A stretch of DNA of 64,000 nt from Cladorhizidae sp. MBARI D1340-BT2 (GCA_028752905.1 JAQNBH010000002.1:20347559-20411558), one strand, 5' to 3'; counted from the first letter of the stretch, positions 1 to 11,048 are shown. Notes: generated by a model not told the origin, from the sequence alone. Numbers and translations: made by a program.

Positions 1-689
1 TGACTCTTTTACCAACCTGCATCTTATTGTGTTTGTGTCCTAAAGATGTCGAAGTCAATCAGTTTATCTTCCAGTACTTAATGTGATTTGCATGGACCAG
101 CACACCATAACTACCAATACAATTCCAGTTACATAATGTAATTTGCATGGACCACCTCACCATGACTATTGGATCCACCATTACCAATACAAGTCCAGTT
201 ACTTTGTTGTATAATGTGCATAGGTTAAAGATTTGAATTGAAGCCTTCTAGTCGTGTGGTCAAGGCTCTATTGTGTCTCTAGTTCCCGTTGTTCTCTTAG
301 TCCTCGGCTGTGCTTTAGTAAGCAGCATCACATGTGGCACAATTCCTCTTGATAAATGCCTTGCTGTTGCCAGGGATGTCATTGACTGTGAGCATTTGTT
401 GTCATGGCAACTCTTTGTTCATGGCCAAGTCCAAATCAATGAAATAGCTAGAGAAACATTAAACGATAACAAGGACGGCCTTCAGATGAACATTCTGTCC
501 ATTCCTAAAGACAAGATTGAATATAGCTAAACAGGATAGCACCAACGAACAATGCCCAAGAATGAGCTTAATCATTTCATAATGCCCAAAGTATATTTCA
601 ACCGACCTTTGTACTCGAGAACATTTTCGAACATCAGTCTTCAAGTCGCTATAGCAAGCTTTAAGATCCATCCTTAAAAAATGGTGGCA
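1..689. other. Gene-poor left edge
   Basis: No gene is recognised here. Positions about 85-205 hold an imperfect tandem duplication of a stretch beginning TTTGCATGGACCA and ending TCCAGTTAC. An open stretch at 273-530 (+) begins with a hydrophobic run and a cysteine, but it starts at GTG rather than ATG and matches no family I know, so I do not call it a gene. Confidence 0.4.
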
Positions 690-1348
690 TATATGGTGCT
701 GTGTGATGTGGGCACTAAAGACTACAGTGTGGGAGTGTATTGGGTATTTGACATCAACAATATCACAGGCCGTTTTCATCTATTCCAAAAACCGATCCCC
801 AGTCCAATACCAATCCCAATCACTGCCATACTCGAGAAAAACTCGTGCTTGCTGATCTGCCGAGAGACGTAAATAGCCATTATGTCCATCTACAAAGTCC
901 GACACCATGATGCCACTCCCCTTAATCTTGGGAAGAAGTGCTGGTCTATCTTCTTCTCCCCACATCCACATTTGGCCCTAATTTGTGTTGTAGATCGACT
1001 CATCATGGTACAACACAACCAGTGTCTTCTTCTTGCCATCCTCTCTTGCCGAATTCTTGTGGGTCTGTTTGAGTGTTTCCGTGGTCTTCAAATAGTCCTG
1101 TAAATGTAAAGAAATGATGAAGTCAAATAAAGAATTAAAACACCTTCCGATGCTTGACGACATCCTCCCTCTCATGGCCATCAAAATCAACACCTTTTTG
1201 TGGCTGACTGGCTTGAATCCCAGGTGGTACAACCAGCAAACTGCTGTGCGAAAACCAACACGCCTGGGATAGTGTGGTGGCAAATGGCATGATGGGAGCA
1301 GCTTCTCATTCACCCAGGTGCAAAAGGCCTGTGTAGTCATATTGGGGC
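690..1348 (-). pseudogene. DDE-type transposase, 3' part (interrupted by element A)
   Basis: Minus-strand remnant of a DDE-superfamily endonuclease-type transposase of the kind common in sponge and cnidarian genomes. In order it shows FCTWVNEKLLPSCHLPP, then LHHLGF-type helices ending HLGFKPVSHKK, then the acidic motif VLYHDES followed by MWMWGEEDRPALLPK and GSGIMVSDF with a second aspartate. A short intron of about 46 bp (roughly 1098-1144, GT...CAG on the minus strand) separates the two blocks. An in-frame stop follows YNTN, and the C-terminal part below about 780 loses similarity. The N-terminal half lies at 6979-7432, beyond element A, so the LTR element landed in this gene. Family recognition is from memory of the motifs; the exact superfamily name is uncertain. 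Confidence 0.65.
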
Positions 1349-1808
1349 TGTGAAGGGTCGATCGTGCTGAAATATCCTAGATTATCTAAAGCTATCCACC
1401 CTTCAGTTATGGTAGATGCTGCCACCTGGTAATGCCTCTATGACTATTCCCTTAACTAGGATAACCAGAGAAATTTAGGTTAAGAGTATCTTAGCTTATA
1501 AAGGTAATAGTCAATCACGAAGACAAGACTAATGAGATTCTGATTGGCAGGGCCCAGCCAGGCAGGAAACAGGATGTGATAATCCTACAATACATGGACA
1601 AGTTACAAATATACAGCATAGGGCTCCATATGTCTATATAAACTATCCGAGGTCCCACATCATAAGTTAAAAACTAACTAACATATACTCAATAATTAGT
1701 GAAGTCATTGTGAGTGTTGTGATCATTACAATAATTAACTCATTAGGAATAACTCATTAGGAATGTTAGTTCACTGGCCCGGCAGGCCATGTTGAGTGGC
1801 CCTCAACA
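1349..1808 (-). repeat. 3' LTR of element A
   Basis: Direct repeat of 6542-6978. In element orientation it begins TGTTGAGGGCC and ends CCTTCACA, the canonical TG...CA. Compared with the 5' LTR it carries extra short insertions near 1376-1390 and 1450-1505 and lacks two short segments, so the two LTRs have diverged by indels as well as substitutions. Confidence 0.92.
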
Positions 1809-1821
1809 TCTCCCCCTGCTT
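1809..1821 (-). other. Polypurine tract of element A
   Basis: On the minus strand the 13 bases next to the 3' LTR read AAGCAGGGGGAGA, all purine except one C. The position is that expected for the plus-strand primer of reverse transcription. Confidence 0.8.
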
Positions 1822-1829
1822 GAGATGAG

Positions 1830-2361
1830 AGACGGAGTCTTCTCATACTGGAGCACTCCAACGGTTGGTGGTCGGTGTTCCACGCTTGGCATGACAGGCC
1901 ATCGGCGTTCTGATGGGTGGACCCAGGTCTGTACCTGTGAAGTTGTACGTTTGCAGCGCCAAGGCCCACCTGAGGAGGCGTGCATTTAGCTTCCAGGATG
2001 ACTGAAGAGCCTCCAAAGCTTTGTGGTCGGTGACAACGGTGAAGGGGCGTCCTAGCAGGTGAATGGCAAAATGGTCCACTGCTCTTACAATGGCCAAGCA
2101 CTTTATCTCGGTGGCTGCGTAATTCTTTTCTGTCTTGGGTGAGTGCCTTGGAGTAGAAACCCACTGGTCGTTCCACACCATCTCGGACAGCCGATAACAC
2201 TGCACCCACTCCTCGGAAGGAGGCGTCAGTGTGTAGTACGAAGTGGTCATCGTGCCTAGGAAGCCACAGTACACTCGACGAACACAGAACAGAAATAAGA
2301 TGGTCAACCTGTCTATCATCCCACTGGAGAAGGTTGGGAGCCTCCTTACATAGGGCTTTGT
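1830..2361 (-). pseudogene. Element A RNase H domain
   Basis: Ribonuclease H domain that degrades the RNA strand during retrotransposition. Visible motifs on the minus strand are LHTDAS (first catalytic aspartate), GVGAVLSAV, PVGFYSKAL, YAATEIKCLAI (catalytic glutamate) and FTVVTDHKALEAL (third aspartate), then RWALALQTYNF. The motifs fall in two reading frames, so at least one frameshift is present. It is the last domain before the polypurine tract, at the position RNase H holds in both gypsy-like and Gmr1-like elements. Confidence 0.85.
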
Positions 2362-3000
2362 TTAAGGGGCCCGCCCACCTGGCATAGTTAGGGATAAACC
2401 TACGGTAGTACCCGACAGTTCCCAGAAAGGCCCGGAGATCTCTTTCTTAACTGGCCTCATAAATACCATTAATGCTTTTACTCTAGCCTCTGGCACTCCT
2501 ACCTTCCACAAGCCCACTTTGTGGCCCAGGTACTCTAAGAACCGTGCCCCACAGACACACTTCTCTGGCTTTGCTGTCAAGCCAGCTGCTCTTAGAGCCT
2601 CTAGCACAGAGTCAATGTGCCCCAAATGCTCCTCAAATGTGGGAGAGTAAATAATTACATCATCGATGTAAGTACTTGACTGCTCCCTAAGTGCCTCATC
2701 CATGTACCTCTGGAAGGTTGCCGGAGCATTCTTCAACCCAAAGGGCATGCGGGTAAATGCATATTTCTCCCAGGGTGAGCAAAAGGAAGTCTTGGCCATG
2801 CTGTCTCTGTCCATAGGGATCTGATAAAATCCCTGATTGAGGTCAAGTTTGGAGAGCCAGCATGCCTCGGCTACCTCATCAAGCAAGTCACTGATCCGTG
2901 GCATCTCATATGGATCATTTACTGTAACAGAGTTTAGCTTTCTATAGTCGATGCATAGGCGGATCGATCCATTGGGCTTGCGGACTGGGACAATGGGTGA
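2362..3000 (-). pseudogene. Element A reverse transcriptase palm
   Basis: Reverse transcriptase core. In minus-strand order it shows PISDLL..., WLSKLDLNQGFYQIPM (first catalytic aspartate), SFCSPWEKYAFTRMPFGLKNAPATFQRYMD, then YIDDVIIYS (the YxDD box, near 2660-2668), FEEHLGHIDSVLEAL, and LTAKPEKCV...YLGHKV. These are standard Ty3/gypsy RT motifs 3 to 7. The upstream motif RLCIDYRKLN is in this frame, but the preceding RT segment is in another frame, so a frameshift lies near 2990-3010. The frame breaks again after the thumb region at about 2430. Confidence 0.92.
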
Positions 3001-3779
3001 GGAGACCAGGGGCTCTGAGATGGTTGAATAATACCTTGCTTCAACAATTTCATGACCTCCTCCTTCAGATCATCCTTCCAGCCAGGTAGGATCCTATAAG
3101 GGTGGGACCATATTGGCGATGAATTTCCCATAGTGATGTTATGAGCACATTCCAAAGCCTTACCTAGACTACCAGACTCCACCGTTAGCTTGTGTTTATC
3201 TAGCCTAGCCTGTAATGACCTCTTCTGCTCTTCCGTCATCTCCTCTTTACCCAAATTCTCCCTGCCTAAAGGGTGGGCAGACCCTTCACTATCCTGGGCT
3301 ACCACCACACGGAACAGGTCCGCTGAAGCCCAAGGTTTCAACCGATTGACATGTGCTATGACCTTGTGTGTCCTTCTCTCTGGCACTGATAACTGATAAG
3401 TGGTAGAGTTTATCACCTTCACCACCTCATAAGGCCCTTGCCACACTAACTCCAATTAGCCTGTTAAAACTGGGGTGTGTAGTAACACCATCTCACCAGG
3501 TTTATACTCCCTAAAGACTGCCTTCTCATCATATTTCTCCTTGACTTTGATCTTGTATTTGGCTTCCTTCTTACGAGCAACCTCATGCAGTTCTGTCAAT
3601 GTTTTACCAAGGTCATTAACCCACTCTACTGCACTTGAGAATCGAATTTCCCCACTGACCCACCCCTCTTTCATAGCTTCCAGGGGCCCTCGTAGTCATC
3701 TGCCATGAACTAGCGAAAATCCAGTTGCGGCATTGGGTGTGGCCCGGTAAGCAAGCAAGCAGTACTTTAACAAGAGGTC
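2934..3779 (-). pseudogene. Element A integrase C-terminus joined to RT N-terminus
   Basis: This segment proves the domain order. Read on the minus strand it first completes the integrase core (LLAYRATPNAATGFS), then a helical linker (ELHEVARKKEAKYKIK), KPGEMVLL and the integrase C-terminal GPY module (WQGPYEVVKVINSTTYQL). Without leaving the frame it continues into the RT N-terminal region (WKDDLKEEVMKLLKQGIIQPSQSPWS). The frame is broken by three stops: TAG at 3780-3782, TGA near 3700 and TAA near 3456. Each looks like a point nonsense mutation because homology resumes directly after it. Known Gmr1-like elements share this IN-then-RT layout. Confidence 0.9.
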
Positions 3780-5201
3780 CTACTGCTCTAGCCTATTCTC
3801 CAGTTTACGTATCATACCCTTAAGGTAACCATGCCACCTCTCCAGAGCGCCATTGCTCTGCGGGTGGTAGGCTGTTGTAGTGATATGCCTGATGTTAAGG
3901 AGTCTGCATAACTCCCTACATACCTTACCCACAAACACTGCACCTTGGTCAGTCAGTAATTCAACTGGTATGCCTGTGTTGGATAAGACTTCCATTAGAC
4001 CCTCTGCCACTGACGTGGCATCCACTCTCTTTAATGGCACGCAATATGGATAACCGGTTCCCATGCACATTGCTGTTAAGATGTGATCATAACCCCGCTT
4101 AGTATGTTTGAGTGGCCCCACAATATCAAAGGCCATACGATGGTAGGGCACTGAAATCATTGGTGTCTCAACCATAGGGACTCTGGGTAACAAGGGTCTC
4201 CGCGCCTTCTGGCATTCTGGGCATGTCGCACAAAATTTCCTCACATCTCTGTCCAGACCTGGCCATGTGAAGGACTGCTTCAAGTGGGTAGCCATCCTAT
4301 TGTGGGAGAAATGGCCCCCAACCAAACCCCTGTGCCCTGCACTCATAACCTCTGACCTCTTGGCAAGGGGTACTACCACTCTGGCAGCCTCCCTTCCATG
4401 TTCCATTACTTTTGAGTGCATCGAAACTCCCCCGTTGAAATAAAACCCTTGTTCCTCCCGCTCTGCCCTCTTTCGCATCTCAGACAGCGTGCCATCATCT
4501 CGCTGCTGGACTATCAGTTCACCAATTCCATCCCTATCCTGGGCTAGATCAGGGAGGAGTGGCTCACCTTCTGGCTGCACATCTTCCAACCCCACAATGC
4601 AATCTGCCTCAACTACTGTGTCTGCGAGATCTTCTCCATCCTCACTCTCAACCACACCCTCAACCACACCCTCTGTACCTTCCTCCTCCTGAGGACAAGC
4701 ACTGGAACTTGTTGCCACTTCAACCTCCCCAACAATATCATCTGACTCAGAAGGAATTGCACAGGGATCAGTTGTGAGTATGGTAGGGGTTGTAACAAAT
4801 TTAGATCTCCGTCGACTGCGCTTTGGAATCGCCACAGACAGACATGAGAAGGGTATAGGGACTACACCATCTCTGGCATTAGCAGCTTCATGCTCATCAG
4901 CTAACTCAGCTTCCTGTGCTTGACTCATTGCCCTGCTGGTAATAGCATGCACCTCTCTAGAGTTATCGCTGGGTGTCCGAACTATTTCCACCTTTGGTTT
5001 GTCATGGGGACATATATCTGTACTATCATAGATATCATCCCTGGGAATGAGTTCGTCACCGTTCACAGTGATCGAACCTCGCTTAAGCGTTACAGGGTGA
5101 TCAACCCCAAGTAAGGCTTCTTTACCTATTCCCTCCATGACAACTACTTTCCATGGACTAGTTTTCCCTTCCACTTCTAGCATTACTTCTGCCATCTGCA
5201 T
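3780..5201 (-). pseudogene. Element A protease end, linker and integrase
   Basis: A 473-codon open stretch. It opens with the protease C-terminal part (EALLGVDHPV), passes through an acidic linker and reaches the integrase zinc-binding domain (HRGLVGGHFSHNRMATHL ... CATCPECQ). The catalytic core follows: AFDIVGPL (D codon at 4125-4127), LLTDQGAVF (D at 3948-3950) and GALERWHG (E at 3840-3842). The second D and the E are 36 codons apart, the canonical D,D-35-E. There is no RT between protease and integrase. It ends at a TAG that replaces a codon inside the core, where homology continues beyond. The frame differs from the upstream Gag-protease frame. Confidence 0.93.
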
Positions 5202-5205
5202 GGAC

Positions 5206-6320
5206 TCATGGCTTATACTGGGATTGCTTCAAAAAATTCCGGGGTACAGCAGTTATATCTGCCCCTGTGTCCAAATGAAACCTGCATGGCTTCCCATTGA
5301 TTTTTCCTTGCCTTTTTAACTCTGGCAAGTGGGAGCTTGGTGATTTGACCCGTCCTAGAGAATGTTTCTCCTGACAATCACGCCTGATGTGCCCTGGCTT
5401 TTTACAGTTGTAACACACAACATTAGGGCTAAAGGATGAGATCCCACTAGCTTGACTACCTCCCGAACTATGGCTATGTGGGCTTCTGGGATACTGCCGG
5501 GTTTCCCTAGGCTCACCCCAACTTTGCCTAGTGTGCACCGCCCCACCCTTAATGTAAGAAGACTCACCTTCCTTCCTTGTGGATGAAGACCACGTATCCT
5601 GCCTCCGGTGCTGCTGCCCGTCTGGTTGTTGTGGCAGTGGTCGGAGCATCCGTTTCTTCTCATAATATCCCTTGGATTCCCAGAGTTCCTGTAGGGCTTC
5701 AGTTTTGTGGTATCTCGAAGCGTTAGGCTTTTGAGTTATGTACAGCAGAGCTTCATTGGAACAGTTCCTCAGCATTACTCCCTGAAACATCTCATTCAGT
5801 GCGTCCTCAGTGTTGTTCAGTAGAGGTTTGATCCGCGACAGTGCTTTGTTCGTTCTTTGTAGGAAGGAGCGAGGATCCTCTTCCAGCTTGGGATTATCGA
5901 GCCAAATAACTTTTCTGGCCTGGTTTGGCGTTGATCCGAGTCGTTCGATTAAATCAATTTTAATGTCCTGATAAGGGGTCTCCTCCGTTGGCGACAACTC
6001 CAAGAAGACAGATAACGCCTTAGCCCTAACTGCTTCCGCAGGATTTGCTGCCACTGTTCTTCCCCGATACCTGACTCCAGCATGGATGTTTCGAAGCTCT
6101 GTAGATAGGCTTCTGCTTCTGTCGTGTTGTCCCATGTCTTTAAGTGTTGACTGATAGATTGTTGGGCTTTCTCCTTGTCTCTTCTTTCCTGATAATTTCG
6201 ATCTTCATCTCGTCTCTTAGTCTCCCTGTCAAACTGTCGGTCCTGCTGTTCTCTTAACAATCGTAAGACAGTTTCCAGATCCATAGCATTGGGCGGTATA
6301 ATTTTAAAATGCCCTCCCAT
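5206..6320 (-). pseudogene. Element A Gag and protease active site
   Basis: Structural Gag polyprotein followed by the start of the aspartic protease. The first ATG in the N-terminal frame is at 6320 (MGGHFK), with another at 6284 (MDLETVLRLL). The N-terminal part is charged and helical (REQQDRQFDRE). A frameshift near 6020-6060 moves the reading into a second frame, which contains the capsid-like region (IDLIERLGSTPNQARKVIWL), a basic serine-rich linker and one CCHC knuckle (CYNCKKPGHIRRDC). Immediately downstream is FHLDTGADITAVP, the protease catalytic DTG. It stops about 5 bases before the frame of the next segment, suggesting a frameshift at the Gag-Pro/Pol boundary, either programmed or mutational. 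Confidence 0.88.
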
Positions 6321-6524
6321 CCGTACTTCTTTCCAGCATGCTGCTGTCGCTAGCCACGCCAAGTATAGACATATTCTCCCCCTCACTTCTCGAGACTTGG
6401 GGCAGAGTTGAATGCGGCACCTTGGAGGCAGAGCGTAATTCCCTGTCCTTTGACATTGCTTGTAATATTATAGTAGCGTTGATGGCTTCTCGAGTACTGC
6501 TGTCCCCAAATCCAGAGACGTGCA

Positions 6525-6539
6525 CCACCGCTGCCACCA
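6525..6539 (-). promoter_or_regulatory. Primer-binding site of element A, tRNA-Leu type
   Basis: Two bases inside the 5' LTR, the plus strand reads CCACCGCTGCCACCA. This is the sequence of a tRNA 3' end including CCA, so the minus-strand element is complementary to it over 15 bases. From memory, leucine tRNAs of the AAG type end CCCACCGCTGCCA. Assignment to tRNA-Leu is therefore from established knowledge, not from a search. Confidence 0.75.
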
Positions 6540-6541
6540 GA

Positions 6542-6978
6542 TATGAAGGGTCGATCGTGCGGAAATAGCCTAAAGCTATCCACCCTTCAGTTATGGTAGA
6601 TGCTGCCACCTGGTAATGCCTCTATGACTATTCCCTTAACTAGGTTAAGTGTATCTAGCTAATAGTCAATCACGAAGACAAGACTAATGAGATTCGGACT
6701 GGCAGGGCTTATATGGCCCAGCCAGGCAGGAAACAGGATGTGGTAATCCTACAATACATGGACAAGTTACAAATATACAGAAATGCCATAGGGCTCCATA
6801 TGTCTATATAAACTATCTGAGGTCCCACATCATAAGTTAAAAACAAACTAACACATACTCAATAATTAGTGAAGTCATTGTGAGTGTTGAGATCATTACA
6901 ATAATTAACTCATTAGGAATAACTCATTAGGAATGTTAGTTGACTGGCCCGGCAAGCCATGTTGAGTGGCCCTCAACA
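6542..6978 (-). repeat. 5' LTR of element A
   Basis: Direct repeat of 1349-1808. The outer end carries TGTTGAG; the inner end reads CTTCATA instead of CTTCACA, a change in the terminal CA. It should hold the promoter, but I see no clear TATA box that I would stake a call on. Confidence 0.9.
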
Positions 6979-7432
6979 GGGGCGTCCTAAGAATTCTCCC
7001 TGGCCCATTCTGCAGCCTTGCGATTTATCCATTATATTATGTAAATATACAATATAAATGTTGCATGTTTCATTCATATCCACTCCAACAAATAATAACT
7101 AACCTCTTCATCACGATAAACAGTCGTCCTCTCATACTTTGCTTGCTTCCGCTCATCCAGCTCTCACTTGATGTCAAAAAACTGCTTCCTCAACCGTCTC
7201 ACTGTCCTGTCACAATATACAACAATAGAGGCAGCTTCCCTGGAAGCATCAACAATTTGCATCTTCTGCCAAAACTCTCCATTAAAACCACTGCCAACAT
7301 TCTACGATCATCAAGAGTCTGGACGAAATCATCGAATATCTCCTGTACTCTAGCATCGTCAAAAGCGTCAGCGTCGCTCTCATAGTCCGTTCCACTTCCC
7401 ACACTTGGACTCTCAACTGTCAGCTGTTCTAT
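6979..7432 (-). pseudogene. DDE-type transposase, 5' part
   Basis: N-terminal half of the transposase cut by element A. On the minus strand it starts with an acidic segment (SGTDYESDADAFDDA, EIFDDFVQTLDDRRM). After a one-base frameshift it continues as VDASREAASIV...CDRTVRRLRKQFFD, a helix-turn-helix-like region, to TVYRDEE. An intron with a GTTAGT donor runs from about 7110 down to about 7018, and the next exon reads AAEWARENS before joining LGRPN across the target duplication to the 690-1348 fragment. A stop in FFDIK and two frameshifts make it a pseudogene. Confidence 0.6.
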
Positions 7433-7714
7433 GGAACAACGTCAACAACACCACTTGCACGGTAGGCATGTACAGTGAAAACGTCTTCACTTCCGTAGTA
7501 ATAGAGCGATCTAATTGGTCAGATTTTACTTTTCACTTTCAGGATCTGAAAATTAAAAGTAGTTTTGCTAGTGTAGATTTCAAAAATGAAATTTTTTTGT
7601 TGATATCACAAGTAACAAAATAGATATAAATAAGCATAACAAGTTTTGTACATTCATAATGGCAAGCATAACAGTGCACAGGAGGCTCCACCTACTAGAC
7701 AGCATATGTTTTGA
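7433..7714. other. Unassigned spacer
   Basis: AT-rich sequence between the transposase pseudogene and the dispersed 3-kb repeat. I see no gene, repeat or site that I can support. Confidence 0.4.
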
Positions 7715-8560
7715 TAAGTGATCAGTAACCCCTTTTTACATGGGTGCCAGTATCTCAGATTGGGACCTCGCACACATAGTAACAGTTTTACAGATTGAGA
7801 ACTCAACAGCAGAACTGATTTTGGGGAGAGTCGTTCAGCTTATAATGTAGCTTGTGGTCTTCACTCGGTTCTGATTATATAATGGAATTTGAGCGCTTGA
7901 TTGCAATGCCAAATATTTTTATCGCAATCGAGGAATGGAGTAGTCATGAACTTGCATTTGATTATTGAATATTTCCTGTACTCAATTTGATCCTATACTA
8001 TTCTACACAGATGAATTCTTCTCTTTTTTTAACGTAAAAATTAATTATTGTGCTGCCAATTTACAGGATTCAGGATTCAAGGCAGCCCAGGGATATTTTT
8101 TTTAGTGTGAGTATTAGCTGAGATACTGAGCTTTTCTTCTTTGTTTTTTATTGGGTGGGGAGGAGGGGAGAGGGAAGCAGTTTCCCTCTGCCATTTTTAG
8201 TATAAAAAATTGGTCAAACTGGCTCTTCCTGATTATAATGTTTCCTTTAACCATGCCAAACAAACAACAACAAATAAATAAAATCGATCCTCCTTCCCCA
8301 ACAATACCAACTTTAATGCAGGAAGGAAGATACACTATTGGTTGATGTAAAATCTCCCCAGAGAGAATTGGTATATCGAAAGGAGTGATTATATAGCAAC
8401 AATCGTTATTAGTAAGAAACTGAGAGTTTGTGTTCACAAGGTGGGCTAATTTTGTCACACCCGAGTAATACTGCATGGTTCATTTATCGTTTCCCATTCA
8501 CTGCTTGATTCAGAAATTAGCATAAAGAATTAAAGATGGCCATCTATTGCAAGCCCTTTA

Positions 8561-8965
8561 CTAGAGCTCTTCTTCTGATTGAGGCTGCACAGGAAGCTGG
8601 GGAAGCAATGAAAGCTTGGGAACCACTCTAAGGTGCTCCTGATGGATTTTTTGGCTGATGGACACAAAACGGTGCTTGCGTCTTTGGCTAGAGCATGTAG
8701 TCAAAACATCTATAGAATAAATTTCAAGTTGATTATTGAGAAGTTCGTAATTGTTCACTTGAATGGTCCAGCCAGGAAGTGGGTGTGATTTTGTCTGGAA
8801 TAGGGTATGGTTAATTATATATGTTTCAGATAAAAATTCATTATCTTTTCTTAACAAGATCCTGTTTCTCTTGCTATACTCTGCTGACTCTCTCTTATGG
8901 CAGACATGGCAAAACACAACTTCCTTTGCCTCATCATAGTGAAGGAATGGCCCCTCAGTGAACTA
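8561..8965 (-). pseudogene. TTF zinc-finger transposase fragment (hAT/ZMYM1-like)
   Basis: On the minus strand PFLHYDEAKEVVFCHVCHK matches the TTF-type zinc finger found at the N-terminus of many hAT/ZMYM1-like transposases (pattern W/F-LHYD...FC-x2-C). An open tail of about 100 codons follows, ending in an acidic SEEEL, and is partly conserved in the second copy at 35760-36135. A stop lies just upstream of the finger. The rest of the transposase is not recognisable here. Confidence 0.5.
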
Positions 8966-9015
8966 CTCTGGCATACAAAACTGCATTCTTCTTCTCCAAC
9001 TTACTTGGGACAATT

Positions 9016-9565
9016 AATGGCTACCAACACACACACCTTTTTATTTAGACTCGGCTACCTATTGGCCTATGAATACACCTTTATTATTTAGACTTGGCTA
9101 CCTACGATACCAACACACCTTTGTTATTTAGACTCGGGTTACCTATGGGCCTACAAATACACCTTTATTATTTAGATTTGGCTACCTACGATACCAACAC
9201 ACCCTTAGACTCGGGCTACCTATGAGCCTACCAATGATTTAGACTGGGCTAACTATGGGCCTATCAATAGACCTTTATTATTAGACTTGACTACCTATGG
9301 GCCTAACAACGTACCTTTATTATTTAGACTCAGCTACCTATTGGTCTAGCAACACACCTTTAATATTTAGACTTGGCTACCTATCATAGTATGATACCAA
9401 ACACACCTTTATTATTTATACTTACTCCCTATAGGCCTACCAACACACCTTTATTATTTAGCTCGGGCTACCTATGGGCCTACCAATGCACCTTTATTAT
9501 TTAGACTCGGCTACCTATGGGCCGACACACCTTTATTATTTAGACTCTTCTACCTATTGGCCTAC
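9016..9565. repeat. ~46-50 bp minisatellite
   Basis: About eleven imperfect units built on ACCTTTATTATTTAGACT followed by CGGCTACCTATGGGCCTACCAACAC. Units vary in length by deletions. A shorter, decayed array of the same unit occurs at about 37140-37260 in the second copy of the dispersed repeat. Confidence 0.85.
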
Positions 9566-10635
9566 TAATAAATGTCGCACATTGAAACTCCTTCAGCCCA
9601 GAAGATTTATTGAATAAGCAATTGGAATGCTCAATCAAATCAAAATTGAGGGATGAATTATACCAATTTTCATGCAATTTTCATGTCAGGGCAGGAGATT
9701 TGTGTGCTCAAGCTTTAACTCAAATCCTTGCTAAAATTGAGTGATGTATTATACCAATTTTCATGGTGGAGGGGGTGGGGTTATGTGCAAGTTTTTATGT
9801 TGTTGCTGTTGGGTATTTTTTAAAGGAGAGGCATAGTTCACTGAAGGCAGTGTTGTGGGTAGTAAAATAAACCTGTTTTAGAAAAATGACCTGAAATAAA
9901 TACAAAAGCATTTTTTATCCGCGATGTGATGTGATGGGGCAAAAAATGGCTAAAGCCACAATTTGAGGGTAGAAGCTGACTTGGTGAGTTTCTGTTGGAT
10001 ACTTGTTGAGAGGGTGGATATTGCTATCTGACTCCCTCACACTGAAGAATATAAATCACAGATTCAGTGTCACTTTTCACTCAACCACTCACACAGCTAT
10101 CATTATGAGTATTTGTTTTCATCTGTGACCCTCTCGGTAGCCTCGGGTCACATAATGGTGGTAAATATTTCACTGGAAAGCTAAAGTCAAAGATCATTCT
10201 ACAACAAGCAACATTTACATCTACTGGGACCTGCCCAATGTCTACCACCATGTTTTGACATGTAATCACCAAGGGTCACTCAATCAAGTTTATCACTCTC
10301 TGACCATGGCAAATCAGGACAATAGATTCCTTAAAAATTCATGACGTTGTTATCTGAGCTCCATGGAAAGTGCATTGGCCTCTGCCTTCCCATTGAGACA
10401 CATGTATTTCCACAACATTATCAAGAGCTGCGTCATGGCAAGGAACTATTTATGATATAGACACAGGGTAACCCAATACTACTATGGAAACCAGTTCAAG
10501 TTGTGGTTTCATGCATCACCGAAACTCATGCATTCCTCTCCAAAGTACTGAAGTGAGAGCTTATCTTAAAGCTCTTCTGCAACTTGCTTCTGTACTGGTA
10601 CATAATCACAATGATAATGTGCCAAAGCCAGTCAG

Positions 10636-10838
10636 AAAGTTGAGGACAGTCATATGATGGAGCTTCAGCAATGGCTGACAGAAGAAGAGGGACTCAGGCT
10701 TTTATCAAGAAGAAGAATGCACTTGCTTTGTACACTCATTGTCACTCACATGTTTTAAATTTGGCAGTAGCAAAATCATGCTCTGTGCCTGATATTCGAA
10801 ATACAATTGATGTCATAAATGACGTGTTAATCTGATTC
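10636..10838 (+). pseudogene. hAT/ZMYM1-like transposase fragment
   Basis: A short plus-strand fragment in one frame reads GQSYDGASAMADRRRGTQAF, then ALALYTHCHSHVLNLAVAKSC and PDIRNTIDVIND. This is the central RNase H-fold region (the CRGQ-YDGA and YxHCxxHxLNL motifs) of ZMYM1-like hAT transposases. A stop precedes GQSYD and another follows the fragment, and no ends were identified. Confidence 0.75.
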
Positions 10839-11048
10839 TTGAGTTAATTTTGTACACTTTTGCTCCAGAAAATAGAGTGCATAAACTGAAGGGTCTAGGT
10901 GGACAGAAAGGCATGAATGTCTAGAACTATTTCTCTCAATATATAGTAACATGTATGGGTGCCATGTTACATTTTGATTAGTACCCTCAATTGCAAACTC
11001 ATGTCCAAGAATAAACCCCCACCTTACTGATACTCTAGATCTGCCCCT

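Larger units (their letters stand above)
1349..6978 (-). mobile_element. Ty3/gypsy LTR retrotransposon A, IN-before-RT order
   Basis: A complete but decayed LTR retrotransposon on the minus strand. Left and right LTRs (460 and 437 bp) share the same ends, TGTTGAG...CTTCACA (or CTTCATA). A 5-bp target duplication GGGGC lies at 1344-1348 and 6979-6983. The coding order read along the minus strand is Gag with a CCHC knuckle, protease (DTGA), integrase (HHCC, D-D-E, GPY), reverse transcriptase (YIDD) and RNase H. Integrase C-terminus and RT N-terminus lie in one open frame (2934-3455), so the unusual order is not a rearrangement artefact. Several nonsense codons and at least three frameshifts show that it is dead. 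LTR indels are mostly short local insertions, suggesting an old insertion. Confidence 0.93.
7715..10620. repeat. Dispersed ~3-kb repeat, copy 1
   Basis: This region is collinear with 34905-38035. Shared landmarks include GATCAGTAAC followed by a TTTTTACA run (7717 / 34908), the TTTTTATCRCAATCGAGGAA block, the GAGCTCTTCTTCTGAT block (8565 / 35777), the CCTTTATTATT minisatellite, the GTTTATCACTCTCTGACCAT block (10288 / 37713) and CATTCCTCTCC...GAGCTTATCTTAAAGC (10530 / 37957). Copies differ by substitutions and many indels, so the family is old. A third, inverted fragment is at about 60243-60360. The repeat carries transposase debris, so it is probably part of a hAT-type element. Confidence 0.75.

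Noticed and set aside
273..530. 85-codon plus-strand frame with a hydrophobic start
   Set aside because: It begins at GTG with no ATG, has no family match and no splice evidence.
4489..4798. Serine/proline-rich plus-strand and other-frame stretches
   Set aside because: Antisense shadows of the acidic linker in element A Pol.
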